A stretch of 64,000 nucleotides of DNA from assembly GCF_001672775.1 (NCBI RefSeq), contig NZ_LZKJ01000093.1:24991-88990 (forward strand), in the 5' to 3' direction. This DNA is from Mycobacterium kyorinense (GTDB lineage Bacteria; Actinomycetota; Actinomycetes; Mycobacteriales; Mycobacteriaceae). This document shows, piece by piece, positions 1 through 7,583 of this stretch (positions within the stretch are counted from its first letter, which is position 1; every line of letters begins with the position of its first letter). The notes beneath the pieces are model-generated. The model was not told where the DNA came from. It was given only the letters and a program-made list of their open reading frames with translations, and made no database searches. The translations under genes and the position numbers were made by a program.

Positions 1-876
1 CGGAACCGTGGTCAGCGGTGTCTCATATCGCAGGCCTTCTTCGAATGCAGCCGGGATCAGCGACCGGTCCTGGTAGACCGTCGCCAGTTGTTCGGGATGG
101 GTCAGCAGCAGGTGGAGCAGGTTGCCCGAGGAGCGGTAGGTGGTTTCCAGGCCGGCCGGCAGCAGCAGCCGCAGAAAGGAAATGATGGCCTCGTCGGTCA
201 GCTTCTCACCGTCGATCTCAGCGGCAACGAGGTCGCCGATGATGTCATCGGTGATCTTGCGGCGCCGCTGCTCCACTTGCGCGAGGAAGTAGTCGTGCAG
301 TTCGATCGATGCCCTTAGTCCCGCCTCGATATCGACTGGGATCGAGATCAAGTCGAAAGACAATCGCCGAAACAAGTCAAGGTCGTCGCGGGGCAGCCCA
401 AGTAGCGTGGCGGCGACCCGGGTGGGGAACTCGAACGTCAAAGCCTTGACCAGATCGGCTGTGCCGTCGTTCTTGATCTCATCGACCAACTGATCGCAGA
501 CCGGCGCGATCACCGACGGTTCCCAGCGCTCCAGCGCCGTGGCACGAAAAGCTTTGGCTACCAGGTTGCGATGGTCGTGATGCTCCTTGCCACCCATCGC
601 CAAGATCGTGTGCCCGATCACCAACCCGATGGTCTGATCGTAGGCATGCGAGCTAAAGATCTGGTCGTCGCGGAAAGCCCGGAATACGTCGTCGTACCCG
701 AACAAGACCCACTCGTCGTCGGGCACCAACTCTGGCGGCAACTGTGATTGGTCGGTGAGCGTTCCGTGCCAGACCGGCTCGGTGTGCCGCATGTGTTCGA
801 AGAACGGATATGGGCTGGTTTCGCCGGTGGGGTCGAGCGTGACGGACTGGCCGTGCGGGTCGGTGCCGATGGGCAT
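1..876 (-). CDS. Cytochrome P450, 3' part missing (window edge)
   Basis: This is a partial gene of 292 codons that starts at ATG 876 and runs out of the window before the haem-binding loop. The ribosome-binding site AGGAGGG lies about 7 nt upstream of the ATG. Family marks are the I-helix segment LLPAGLETTYRS, in which A-G-x-E-T-T is the oxygen-activation motif, and the K-helix ExxR signature inside EEGLRYETPLTTVP at the edge. The N-terminal part (PYPFFEHMRHTEPVW) and the GKEHHDHRNLVAKAF segment (C-helix, haem propionate contact) fit bacterial soluble P450s. It would hydroxylate a small hydrophobic substrate using ferredoxin-supplied electrons. The substrate cannot be deduced. It is transcribed away from the NRPS locus and follows two Mce-associated genes on the same strand, so a role in lipid or steroid catabolism is more likely than peptide tailoring. 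Confidence 0.9.
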   Translation of the reverse strand, partial: MPIGTDPHGQSVTLDPTGETSPYPFFEHMRHTEPVWHGTLTDQSQLPPELVPDDEWVLFGYDDVFRAFRDDQIFSSHAYDQTIGLVIGHTILAMGGKEHHDHRNLVAKAFRATALERWEPSVIAPVCDQLVDEIKNDGTADLVKALTFEFPTRVAATLLGLPRDDLDLFRRLSFDLISIPVDIEAGLRASIELHDYFLAQVEQRRRKITDDIIGDLVAAEIDGEKLTDEAIISFLRLLLPAGLETTYRSSGNLLHLLLTHPEQLATVYQDRSLIPAAFEEGLRYETPLTTVP

Positions 877-935
877 CAGCGTCCCTCCTGGGCAACCGGT
901 AGGGCCGTCCCGGACCAGCCGTCCGGGCGAACCTC

Positions 936-955
936 GCTATCATAATATAGATAGC
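936..955. promoter_or_regulatory. Perfect inverted repeat, candidate operator and -10 region of the P450 gene
   Basis: The sequence GCTATCATAATATAGATAGC has perfect 6-bp arms (936-941 and 950-955) around an AT-only 8-bp spacer. It lies 60 bp upstream of the P450 ATG, in the 133-bp gap between that gene and the Mce-associated protein gene. Such an AT-rich block is rare in this GC-rich window. Read on the minus strand, the spacer gives a TATATTAT element that could serve as a -10 box, so a repressor bound here would block the P450 promoter. The regulator is unknown. Confidence 0.45.
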
Positions 956-1009
956 AACGAAGCCCAACGGTCGATGCCTCATGCACCCAGGCGCGGACGA
1001 GTCAGTCGG

Positions 1010-1603
1010 CTATACCGGCTCGAATTTCGTGATCAGCCACTTACCGTCGGCTTTGGTCAACGACACCAGCACGCTGCTCGCCCACATCGCCGGATCGGGC
1101 CGGTCTTTACTCACGGTGGTCTGATCGATGAAGACCAACACGACCGCCGAGTCCGGGCGCAGTTCGGACACCGCGGCGCCGACGACCTGAGCGGTGGTCG
1201 TCACGTCCTTTCCCTTGACCGCCGGAATGACGACTTCGCGGACCCGCGCCTCGTAGTCGTTCAAGAAATCCCCGCTGAGGTGAGATTTGGCGGCTGTGAG
1301 GTCTTGGTCGAGGGTTTTGGACCTATAGGACAGCAACGCGGCCATGCCTTCCGCGGCGGCGGTGGTCGCCGCCTTGGCAGCCGCGTCGCCGGTCTGCGTA
1401 TCAGGCCGGTACTGGCTGAAATACAGCCAAGCCGCTAGCCCGCTGGAGACCAACAGAAGCAGGACGAGAATGGCCGGAGTGAGTTTGATGTGCACCGCCG
1501 CACTGCGGCCAGCGGCCGGCTTGCGCTGCAATGACGTGTCGGATTCCGTTACAGCCTTGTCGATCTCGACGTCGACGCGCTCGGTTGTGTCGTCCGCGTT
1601 CAC
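1010..1603 (-). CDS. Mce-associated membrane protein (197 aa)
   Basis: The protein has a short polar cytoplasmic N-terminus (about residues 1-40), a single transmembrane helix (about 41-63, [20 protein letters not shown]) and an extracytoplasmic domain of about 130 residues. This is the layout of mycobacterial Mce-associated (Mas/Mam) proteins. The conserved-looking features are the segments [33 protein letters not shown] and [10 protein letters not shown]; the first and last are typical of the NTF2-like/Tim44-like fold of this family. These proteins are thought to stabilise Mce lipid importers or work beside them in the envelope. Its start overlaps the stop of the upstream gene by 4 nt (1600-1603), so the two are translationally coupled and probably act together. 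No mce genes are in the window. Confidence 0.8.
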   Translation of the reverse strand: MNADDTTERVDVEIDKAVTESDTSLQRKPAAGRSAAVHIKLTPAILVLLLLVSSGLAAWLYFSQYRPDTQTGDAAAKAATTAAAEGMAALLSYRSKTLDQDLTAAKSHLSGDFLNDYEARVREVVIPAVKGKDVTTTAQVVGAAVSELRPDSAVVLVFIDQTTVSKDRPDPAMWASSVLVSLTKADGKWLITKFEPV

Positions 1604-2355
1604 AGCACGAACTCCACTTTCGACAGCTTGATCTGATCGCCGTCCCGGGCGACCGACACGCGCAACCGGAAGGTGCGCGGCTCCTCTTTGGCGCCAGCGG
1701 AATTGGTGACGCGTTCAGTGGCCAGCATCAGCACCACGCCGGAGTCCTTGTCGGCCGACTCGACCGCCGTGGCCACCACCGCTCCTTCGGTAACGACCTT
1801 GGACTTCTCAACCACCGACGTGAAATCGGCGGCCCGCTTCTGAAAGTCGTCCAAGAATTCGCCGGTGGAACTATTGATCACTCGCTGCACGTCGTCCTTG
1901 GCATTTTTGTAGTCCAGCGACAGCATGTTGACGATGCCTTGCTTGGCCCCGGCGACGAACGCCGCGGATCGCTGCTGTTGCGCGACGACGCCGTGGTGAT
2001 GCCAGATCATGAATCCGCTGGCGCCAAGCAGAGCGCAGATGGCGACGATTGCCGCAGCGGTCAGCGCCGTAGCTATGCCCGGTATCCGCCGGCGCCGCAG
2101 GACCGGGTCGCTCGGCACAGCCGGCTCGGTCGACTCGGCGGATGCGGCGGTGGTTGTTATCTCAGTAGCGGTGCTCACCGCGTCGTCGCCGCCTTCGGCC
2201 GCTTCCTCTGCCTCGCGGCGTAATCGGATCGCCCGCGCACGGGCCCGTGCTGCTGCGGCCAGCGCTTCGGCCTCAGCAGCTTCGGCTTCGGCTTGCTCGG
2301 CCAGCGCGAGGGCGTCCGCGTCCGCCTTGTCGGCTTTCGGGCGCTCGTCAGCCAT
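1600..2355 (-). CDS. Mce-associated membrane protein with Ala/Glu/Arg-rich N-terminus (251 aa)
   Basis: The protein starts with a low-complexity, highly charged region of about 50 residues, rich in Ala, Glu and Arg (for example [21 protein letters not shown]), probably a cytoplasmic coiled coil. A spacer follows, then one transmembrane helix at about residues 93-118 ([22 protein letters not shown]) and an exterior domain with the family segments [20 protein letters not shown] and [13 protein letters not shown]. The paralogue immediately downstream has the same design, and the ATGA overlap indicates coupled translation. As with other Mas proteins, a role beside Mce-type lipid uptake is inferred from family membership only. 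The long charged N-terminus is unusual in length but common in mycobacterial members. Confidence 0.8.
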   Translation of the reverse strand: MADERPKADKADADALALAEQAEAEAAEAEALAAAARARARAIRLRREAEEAAEGGDDAVSTATEITTTAASAESTEPAVPSDPVLRRRRIPGIATALTAAAIVAICALLGASGFMIWHHHGVVAQQQRSAAFVAGAKQGIVNMLSLDYKNAKDDVQRVINSSTGEFLDDFQKRAADFTSVVEKSKVVTEGAVVATAVESADKDSGVVLMLATERVTNSAGAKEEPRTFRLRVSVARDGDQIKLSKVEFVL

Positions 2356-2535
2356 GCTGTCCCCAGCTTGTCAACGTCATTATCGACAGATCTCCGGTGT
2401 CTCTTACTGTATTGACCATTGCTACCATCGGAGAACCAGCGAACCCCGACTGGGACCGATCGTACGGATGAGCAGGACACGCCGACCTTCATCCGCTGCG
2501 TTCGTAGGAAAAGCCCAGGAGGCTTAGCCAGCATC
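2356..2535. promoter_or_regulatory. Divergent promoter region between mas-type and fadE genes
   Basis: This 180-bp gap separates leftward and rightward genes and must hold both promoters. It is more AT-rich than its surroundings around 2375-2435. I see no convincing -35/-10 pair or palindrome. The AGGAGG at 2517-2522 lies 13 nt before the fadE ATG at 2536 and supports that start. Confidence 0.4.
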
Positions 2536-3687
2536 ATGACTGCCGTCGATTCTCCCGAAAAGATACTCTTCGCCTCCACCACCCAAGCGTTTCTCCAAAA
2601 AGAGGTCCCGCTCAGCCGGGTGCGGGCGCTGCACGAAGCAGGCATCTCCTTTGACCGGGCGTGGTGGCGGCGCGCCGTCGAGTTGGGGTGGACGGCTTTG
2701 CTGGTGCCCGAGGAATTCGGGGGCGGAGCCGTTTCCGACAGCGGCGTTGCGGATCTGGCGATGGTCGCCGAACAGCTCGGAAAGACGGTGGCGCCCGGGC
2801 CGTTGTATCCGGTCAGTACGGTGCTTGCCGCGCTGGCAGGCTGCGGCGAGCCCGAAACCCATGCCGGCACGATCGAATCGCTGGTCTCGGGCGAGACCGT
2901 GGCCGCGTGGGCCGTTTACGAACCGGGCCAGGGCTGGGCGCCGGACGAACCGTCGGTAACCGCCACGCCAACCGAATCCGGCTACCGCATTGACGGGGTC
3001 AAAGATCGCGTCGAGGCGGGCGCTCAGAGCGACCTGCTCCTGGTGGTGGCGCGCTGCGACGACGGTGTGCGCCAATTTTTGGTGCCGACGGATGCGGCGG
3101 GGGTGCGGATCGAACCGCAACAGTCCATCGATCTGGTCAAGCAGTACGCCCGTGTGCATTTCGGCGGTGTGGACATTCACCACAGCGCAGCCGTCGGCTG
3201 CGCCGCCGAGACCACCGCGCTGATCGACCGGCAGAGTCAGATTGCCCAGGTGCTGCAGTGCGCCGAAGTGGTCGGCATCCTGCAAACGGTGTTCGACTTC
3301 ACCGTGCAATGGGCGTTGGACCGCCACACATTTGGGCGACCGCTGGCGTCCTATCAAGCGCTCAAGCACCGCTTCGCCGATATGAAAATGTGGTTGGAGG
3401 GATGTCGGGCGACGACGGCTGCAGCGGTCTCCGCGATCGCCGCCGGCTCGCCGGAGGCCGGGTTGACGGCCAGCATCGCCAAGTCCTACGTCGGGGAGAT
3501 GGCCAACGAGATCGTGCAAGGCTGCGTCCAGATGCACGGCGGCATCGGCGTCACCTGGGAACACGACCTGCACCTGTACCTGCGGCGAGTTGCGCTGTAC
3601 CGCTCCATGTTCGGCACTCCGGAGGAACACAACCTGCGGGTGTATGCATGGCAAGAAGCCGGAAAACACGCACCGCGGTCGGCTTGA
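2536..3687 (+). CDS. Acyl-CoA dehydrogenase, FadE family, subunit 1 (383 aa)
   Basis: This is an FAD-dependent acyl-CoA dehydrogenase that introduces the alpha-beta double bond in an acyl-CoA thioester. Visible are the N-terminal helical domain with LGWTALLVPEEFGGGA, the middle beta domain, and the C-terminal domain with the FAD/dimer segment RHTFGRPLASYQALKHRFADM and CVQMHGGIGVTWEHDLHLYLRR, which is highly typical of mycobacterial FadE proteins. The start at ATG 2536 is chosen because the upstream in-frame extension lacks family similarity and AGGAGG precedes this codon. It overlaps the next fadE by 1 nt (TGATG). Paired, unequal FadE proteins in mycobacteria (for example FadE26-27 and FadE28-29) form alpha2beta2 heterotetramers acting on steroid side chains, and this pair probably does likewise. 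The actual substrate is not visible. Confidence 0.9.
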   Translation: MTAVDSPEKILFASTTQAFLQKEVPLSRVRALHEAGISFDRAWWRRAVELGWTALLVPEEFGGGAVSDSGVADLAMVAEQLGKTVAPGPLYPVSTVLAALAGCGEPETHAGTIESLVSGETVAAWAVYEPGQGWAPDEPSVTATPTESGYRIDGVKDRVEAGAQSDLLLVVARCDDGVRQFLVPTDAAGVRIEPQQSIDLVKQYARVHFGGVDIHHSAAVGCAAETTALIDRQSQIAQVLQCAEVVGILQTVFDFTVQWALDRHTFGRPLASYQALKHRFADMKMWLEGCRATTAAAVSAIAAGSPEAGLTASIAKSYVGEMANEIVQGCVQMHGGIGVTWEHDLHLYLRRVALYRSMFGTPEEHNLRVYAWQEAGKHAPRSA

Positions 3688-4940
3688 TGACCCAGACCGG
3701 TGCGACAGCTGCCGCCGAGTCGGTCGAGCAGTTCCGCGCCCGAGCCCGGGCCTGGCTGGCCGACAACATGCCGCGCATCGATCCGGCATCGCCGCCAGTC
3801 GCCCACCGTGACGACGAACGCTGCTGGCAACGGGCCCGTGAACTGCAAAAGTTGTTGTACAACGGCGGATTCGCCGGCATTTGCTTCCCGCCGCAGTATG
3901 GCGGATTGGGACTGGACTACGAGTACCAGAAGGCGTTCGACGAGGAGAGCCTCGCGTACGAGATGCCGCTGATCCTCAACACGCCCACATTCACGATCTG
4001 TTGTGCGACGCTGCTCGACACCGGCAGCGAGGAACAGAAGAAACAGCACATAGCTGCGGCGTTGCGCGGCGACGAAGTGTTGGTGCAACTGCTGTCGGAG
4101 CCTAGCGGCGGATCGGATCTGGCCGGTGTACTCACCCGCGCCGACCAAGCCGGCGACCGTTGGGTGATCAATGGTGCAAAGACGTGGAGCACCAGCGCAT
4201 TTGCCGCCGACTACGGGCTGTGCCTGGCACGTACCAACTGGGAGGTCCCCAAACACGACGGGCTGACCATGTTCTTGGTGCCGATCGCCCATCCTGGAAT
4301 CACGTTGCGGCGCATCACCCAGCTCAACGGCTCGACAGAGTTCTGCGAGGAGTTCCTCGACAGCGTGGACGTCGGACCTGACGCCGTCGTCGGCGAGGTG
4401 AACAACGGATGGGCGGTCGCGTCGCGTCAGCTTTACCATGAGCGTCGCGCGGTGGGCCAGAGCTCCGAATTCGCCAGCGGCACAGGCAGTGAAGGCGGCC
4501 GTTCGACGCCGGTGGATTACGTGGCCCTGGTCGACAAAACCGGCCGGTCCGACAACGAACGGGTGCGCGAGATGGCCGGGCGGGTGCTGGTGCATCGCGC
4601 GGTCAGCGACCAGCTATCCGGTCACGTGTACCGCAGCGTGCGCGACGGCACCCTGCCGCCGGCCGGCGGCACGCTGATCCGGCTCTTCCACGCCGAGACC
4701 GTGACGCTGGACATGGATACCGCGTTGGCAATCGCAGCCTCGGCCGGGGTGGTCGGCGAACAGGGCGAGGGACTGCAAACCGGGTTGCGGTATCTGGCCC
4801 GCCAGACGGTGTGCATGGGCGGTGGAACCACCGAGATGGCCCGCAACGTCATCGGCGAGCGGGTACTGGACTTCCCCCGCGAATACGCTGCCGACCGCGG
4901 CGTGCCGTTCAACCAAGTGCGGCACGGCAAGTCCCAGTAG
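3687..4940 (+). CDS. Acyl-CoA dehydrogenase, FadE family, subunit 2 (417 aa)
   Basis: This is the second subunit of the predicted heteromeric acyl-CoA dehydrogenase, coupled to the previous gene through a TGATG stop-start. It carries the N-terminal segment FAGICFPPQYGGLGLDYEYQ, the middle-domain flavin and substrate segments LLSEPSGGSDLAGV and INGAKTWSTSAFAADYGLCLARTN, and the C-terminal signature CMGGGTTEMARNVIGERVLDFP, which matches the usual G-G-T-x-E-x-x-R-N-x-I-x-E-R-x-L motif. A longer open frame extends upstream inside the first fadE, but it has no homologous sequence and the ATG at 3687 is the natural start. The downstream neighbour is convergent (10-bp gap), so the operon ends here. 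Role and substrate class are inferred from family and pairing. Confidence 0.9.
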   Translation: MTQTGATAAAESVEQFRARARAWLADNMPRIDPASPPVAHRDDERCWQRARELQKLLYNGGFAGICFPPQYGGLGLDYEYQKAFDEESLAYEMPLILNTPTFTICCATLLDTGSEEQKKQHIAAALRGDEVLVQLLSEPSGGSDLAGVLTRADQAGDRWVINGAKTWSTSAFAADYGLCLARTNWEVPKHDGLTMFLVPIAHPGITLRRITQLNGSTEFCEEFLDSVDVGPDAVVGEVNNGWAVASRQLYHERRAVGQSSEFASGTGSEGGRSTPVDYVALVDKTGRSDNERVREMAGRVLVHRAVSDQLSGHVYRSVRDGTLPPAGGTLIRLFHAETVTLDMDTALAIAASAGVVGEQGEGLQTGLRYLARQTVCMGGGTTEMARNVIGERVLDFPREYAADRGVPFNQVRHGKSQ

Positions 4941-4950
4941 CGCGCCGGGC

Positions 4951-6144
4951 TTAGGCGCTGACTGGTTTGACGACCTTCATCAGCTTCATCAGGTTGCCGC
5001 CCATGATCTTTGCGACATCCGCCTCATCGAAGTCAGTGAGCTCGTCGACGAAGGAGATGGGATCCTTCAGGCCCTCCGGATGCGGCCAGTCGGATCCGAA
5101 CAGCACTCGATCGGTGCCCACCATGTTGACGATCTCGGTGAACCGGTCCTCCCAGAACGGGGTGATGTAGACGCAGCGCTTGAACGCCTCGATGGGGTCC
5201 TCGCTGAACGACTTCGGCATCTTCTTGTAGACGCCCTTGAGGCCCTTGAACAGGTCGGGTACCCAGTCGGCACCGTTTTCGATCGACAGGATCCGCAGTT
5301 CCGGGTTGCGCGACAGCGCACCGTGGCACACCAGCGCACCCATGGCGTCCAAGATCGGCCGGTGGCCCATCGCGAAGCTGCGGAAGGGAGTCGGCTTGAA
5401 CGGCAGGAACTCGTCGCCGGGTTCCCACACGTTGGCGAATTCCGAGTAGCCACTGTCCGAAGCGTGCATCGAGACCGGCAACTCGGCTTTGATGCAGGCC
5501 TGCCAGAACGGGTCGAACTCCTCGAGGCCGAACGACCGGCTGCCGCGGAAACCCGGCACCGGCGCCGGACGGACCAGCACGGTGCGGGCGCCGCGCTCCA
5601 GACACCATTCGAGTTCTTCGAGCGCTCGCTCGACGATCGGCAGGGTGATCACCGGAGTGGCGAAGATGCGGTCCTTGTAGTTGAACGACCACTGCTCATG
5701 CATCCACTCATTGAGTGCGTGGATGACGTCGTGGGTCATTTCCGGGTCGTCCTTCATGCGCTCCTCGACCAGGCTGGCCAGAGTCGGGAACATCAAGGCG
5801 TAGTCGATGCCGAGCTCGTCCATGACCTCCAGCCGCGCGCCCGGTTCACGAAACGCGGGGATGGCCTTCATCGGCTCACCCAGGATCTCGCGGTAGCTCT
5901 TGCCTTGGGCGCCGTGGCGGAAGTAGTCCTCCTGGGCGCCCGGCCGGGCCACCACCTCGAAGGTCGGGTTGGGAATGTACTCGCTGATGTGGCCGCGGAC
6001 CACGATTTTGGTGCGACCGCGAACCTGCACGTAGTCGATGGCGCGCTTGCGGTTCTCCGGCAGGAACTTCGTCAGCGCCTCCTGCGGCTCGTACATGTGG
6101 TTGTCGGCGTCGAATACCGGGAAGGACAGTTCGCGGGACGGCAT
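4951..6144 (-). CDS. Metal-dependent amidohydrolase, COG2159/ACMSD-like (397 aa)
   Basis: The protein is a full-length member of the TIM-barrel amidohydrolase group that includes ACMSD-type decarboxylases. Family marks are the N-terminal FDADNHMYEP, where D-x-D/N-x-H contributes the first metal ligands, LDELGID-like MDELGIDYALMFPT, SMHASDSGYSEF with a metal-ligand His, and the C-terminal LFGSDWPHPEG, where the Asp is the catalytic metal ligand. Mycobacteria encode many such enzymes beside fadE, fadD and P450 genes. They act on ring-cleavage or beta-keto acid intermediates, but the substrate here is unknown. AGGAG lies about 7 nt before ATG 6144, and a palindrome that could be an operator lies 43 bp further upstream. 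It is transcribed in the same direction as the TetR-fusion gene upstream of it. Confidence 0.85.
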   Translation of the reverse strand: MPSRELSFPVFDADNHMYEPQEALTKFLPENRKRAIDYVQVRGRTKIVVRGHISEYIPNPTFEVVARPGAQEDYFRHGAQGKSYREILGEPMKAIPAFREPGARLEVMDELGIDYALMFPTLASLVEERMKDDPEMTHDVIHALNEWMHEQWSFNYKDRIFATPVITLPIVERALEELEWCLERGARTVLVRPAPVPGFRGSRSFGLEEFDPFWQACIKAELPVSMHASDSGYSEFANVWEPGDEFLPFKPTPFRSFAMGHRPILDAMGALVCHGALSRNPELRILSIENGADWVPDLFKGLKGVYKKMPKSFSEDPIEAFKRCVYITPFWEDRFTEIVNMVGTDRVLFGSDWPHPEGLKDPISFVDELTDFDEADVAKIMGGNLMKLMKVVKPVSA

Positions 6145-6186
6145 GGCGACTCCTGATCGTGGTTCCGAAAAGCGGCTGCGGGAGGC

Positions 6187-6201
6187 GGTAATGACGTTAC
6201 C
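6187..6201. promoter_or_regulatory. Inverted repeat GGTAATGACGTTACC, candidate TetR operator
   Basis: Perfect 5-bp arms (GGTAA and TTACC) flank a 5-bp spacer. The site is 43 bp upstream of the amidohydrolase start and 51 bp downstream of the stop codon of the TetR-fusion gene. Its left half, GGTAAT, recurs on the minus strand at 7312-7307 before the TetR-fusion gene itself, which would suit autoregulation plus control of the amidohydrolase. This is inference from two sites only. Confidence 0.4.
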
Positions 6202-6251
6202 ACCCAGATGGGCGGATGCGGAATAGTCGTCGGCGGTCAGCGCCGGCCGAC

Positions 6252-7259
6252 TCAGTGGCGTTCCGGGCCGTTGACGATGGCGAAATTCACCGTCGCAGTC
6301 GCAGCGAGTTCGTCGTCGTCGCTGCGGTATACGTCCACTTGGGTAACGACGGCGCGTCGGCCGGCCCGCAGCACCCGGGCGACCGCTCGCGCGGAACCGG
6401 CGGTAATCGGGCGCAGATAACGGATGAACAGATCAGCGGTGGTCAAGCCGGCGCCCGTCGGCAGATAATGCAGCCCGAGCTGTCCACCCGCTACATCGGC
6501 GAGGGTGGCGAGCAGTCCGCCTTGAACCGCGCCGGACGTGTTGACCACCTGCGGGCTGACTGGCAACTCCATCGTGTACTCGTCGTCGTGGTCGGTTTCG
6601 CGGAGACCGATCTGCGCGAACAATTCACCCAGCGTCGGCGCGGTCACCTCGCGCTCGTCGTCGGCGCCGAGCGCATGGATGCAGAAGTCGTACAACTGGG
6701 CCGAGTCGATCGGCGCGCCGGTCAATTCCGCGCCCAGCCAATGCAATCGCTGGGCACCCAAAACGGTCTGCATGATGATCGCCGCGGCGGCTGCGACGTC
6801 GAGCCTGGGACCGAAAACGCCTTCGGAGACGCCGCGTTGCACGATGTCGCGAATCAGCTGATGCAAAGGCGAGAGCACCCGGGCGTAGTCGCGCGGCCGG
6901 GTTTCGGCCAGGTGCTGGTTGTAGAGGCTCAACGCCCGGTTGAGGCTGTCCTGGGTGCTGGATTCGGGTTGTGCGCTGATCCGGTCGATCACCAGCTTCA
7001 TCGCCGCGGTGCTGTCCAGCCCGGCGGTCTCCGCGCGCCAGGCCCGCGCAGTCTGCGCCATCGTCTTGTCGAACAGGGCGAGCAGCAACTCGTCCTTGCT
7101 GGAAAAGTGCTGATAGAAAGCCCGCAACGACGTCTTGGAACGGGCGACCACTTCTTGCACCGTGAAATCGGTGCGGCCGGTTTCGCCCAGGATTTCGACC
7201 GCCGTTTTGATGAAGCGTTCACCGCGCGTGACGTCGGCTTCGCCGTCCAGGATGGGCAT
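6252..7259 (-). CDS. TetR regulator fused to a hotdog thioesterase-like domain (335 aa)
   Basis: The N-terminal third is a TetR DNA-binding domain: FIKTAVEILGETGRTDFTVQEVVARSKTSLRAFYQHFSSKDELLLALF contains the helix-turn-helix with the hallmark F-Y-x-H-F. Residues of about 60-190 form a helical ligand-binding part. The last 130 residues or so look like a PaaI/4HBT hotdog domain: NTSGAVQGGLLATLADVAGGQ matches N-x-x-G-x-x-H-G-G-x-x-x-x-L-x-D-x-x-x-G, except that the usual His is Gln, followed by FIRYLRPITAGSARAVARVLRAGRRAV. The start at 7259 is preferred over 7292 because GAGGAG precedes it. The fusion suggests a regulator that senses acyl-CoA through a hotdog fold, perhaps without catalysis. 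It probably controls itself and nearby lipid genes. The domain join is continuous in one reading frame with no sign of frameshift. Confidence 0.85.
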   Translation of the reverse strand: MPILDGEADVTRGERFIKTAVEILGETGRTDFTVQEVVARSKTSLRAFYQHFSSKDELLLALFDKTMAQTARAWRAETAGLDSTAAMKLVIDRISAQPESSTQDSLNRALSLYNQHLAETRPRDYARVLSPLHQLIRDIVQRGVSEGVFGPRLDVAAAAAIIMQTVLGAQRLHWLGAELTGAPIDSAQLYDFCIHALGADDEREVTAPTLGELFAQIGLRETDHDDEYTMELPVSPQVVNTSGAVQGGLLATLADVAGGQLGLHYLPTGAGLTTADLFIRYLRPITAGSARAVARVLRAGRRAVVTQVDVYRSDDDELAATATVNFAIVNGPERH

Positions 7260-7583
7260 GGGCGCATCTCCTCTTCCGCCGCGCCTGGTCACAACTTGAG
7301 AATGAGATTACCGCAGGTAGCGTCCTGACCGCCGCAAACCTGCCCGACGTCGTATCTCGCCGTCAGCTCACCACGGCCCCCGCAACGAAAGAGTTAGCGC
7401 CCTTGGACAGCAGGTCAGCGCACGTGTCAGGTCATCGGGCACCCCTCTACTGCCGAGAAGGGCTGTGCGACAGCGGGAGTCGTTTGGCCTCACCGGGGAA
7501 GCAGGTACGGTCTGCCGCAAAGTGGCGGTGATCCGTTCGGATTTCCCCCGCGGTACGAGGAGGTTCCAGTACGGTGGCCAGCT
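7260..7583. promoter_or_regulatory. Divergent regulatory region between TetR fusion and MFS exporter
   Basis: This 324-bp gap has no credible gene. On the minus strand it contains GGTAATCTCATTCTC (plus coordinates 7298-7312), 39 bp before the TetR-fusion start, which shares the GGTAAT half-site with the palindrome at 6187-6201. An AGGAGG (7558-7563) stands 20 nt ahead of the exporter ATG at 7584, a long spacing, so the exporter start is not fixed. No clear -35/-10 pair was recognised. Confidence 0.4.

Noticed and set aside
1..876. P450 as a tailoring enzyme of the lipopeptide
   Set aside because: It is almost 9 kb from the NRPS operon, on the opposite strand, and grouped with Mce-associated genes.
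3258..3686. Upstream extension of the second fadE as one 560-codon frame
   Set aside because: The extra N-terminus lies wholly inside the first fadE in another frame and is unlike FadE proteins; the ATG at 3687 gives a normal start and coupling.
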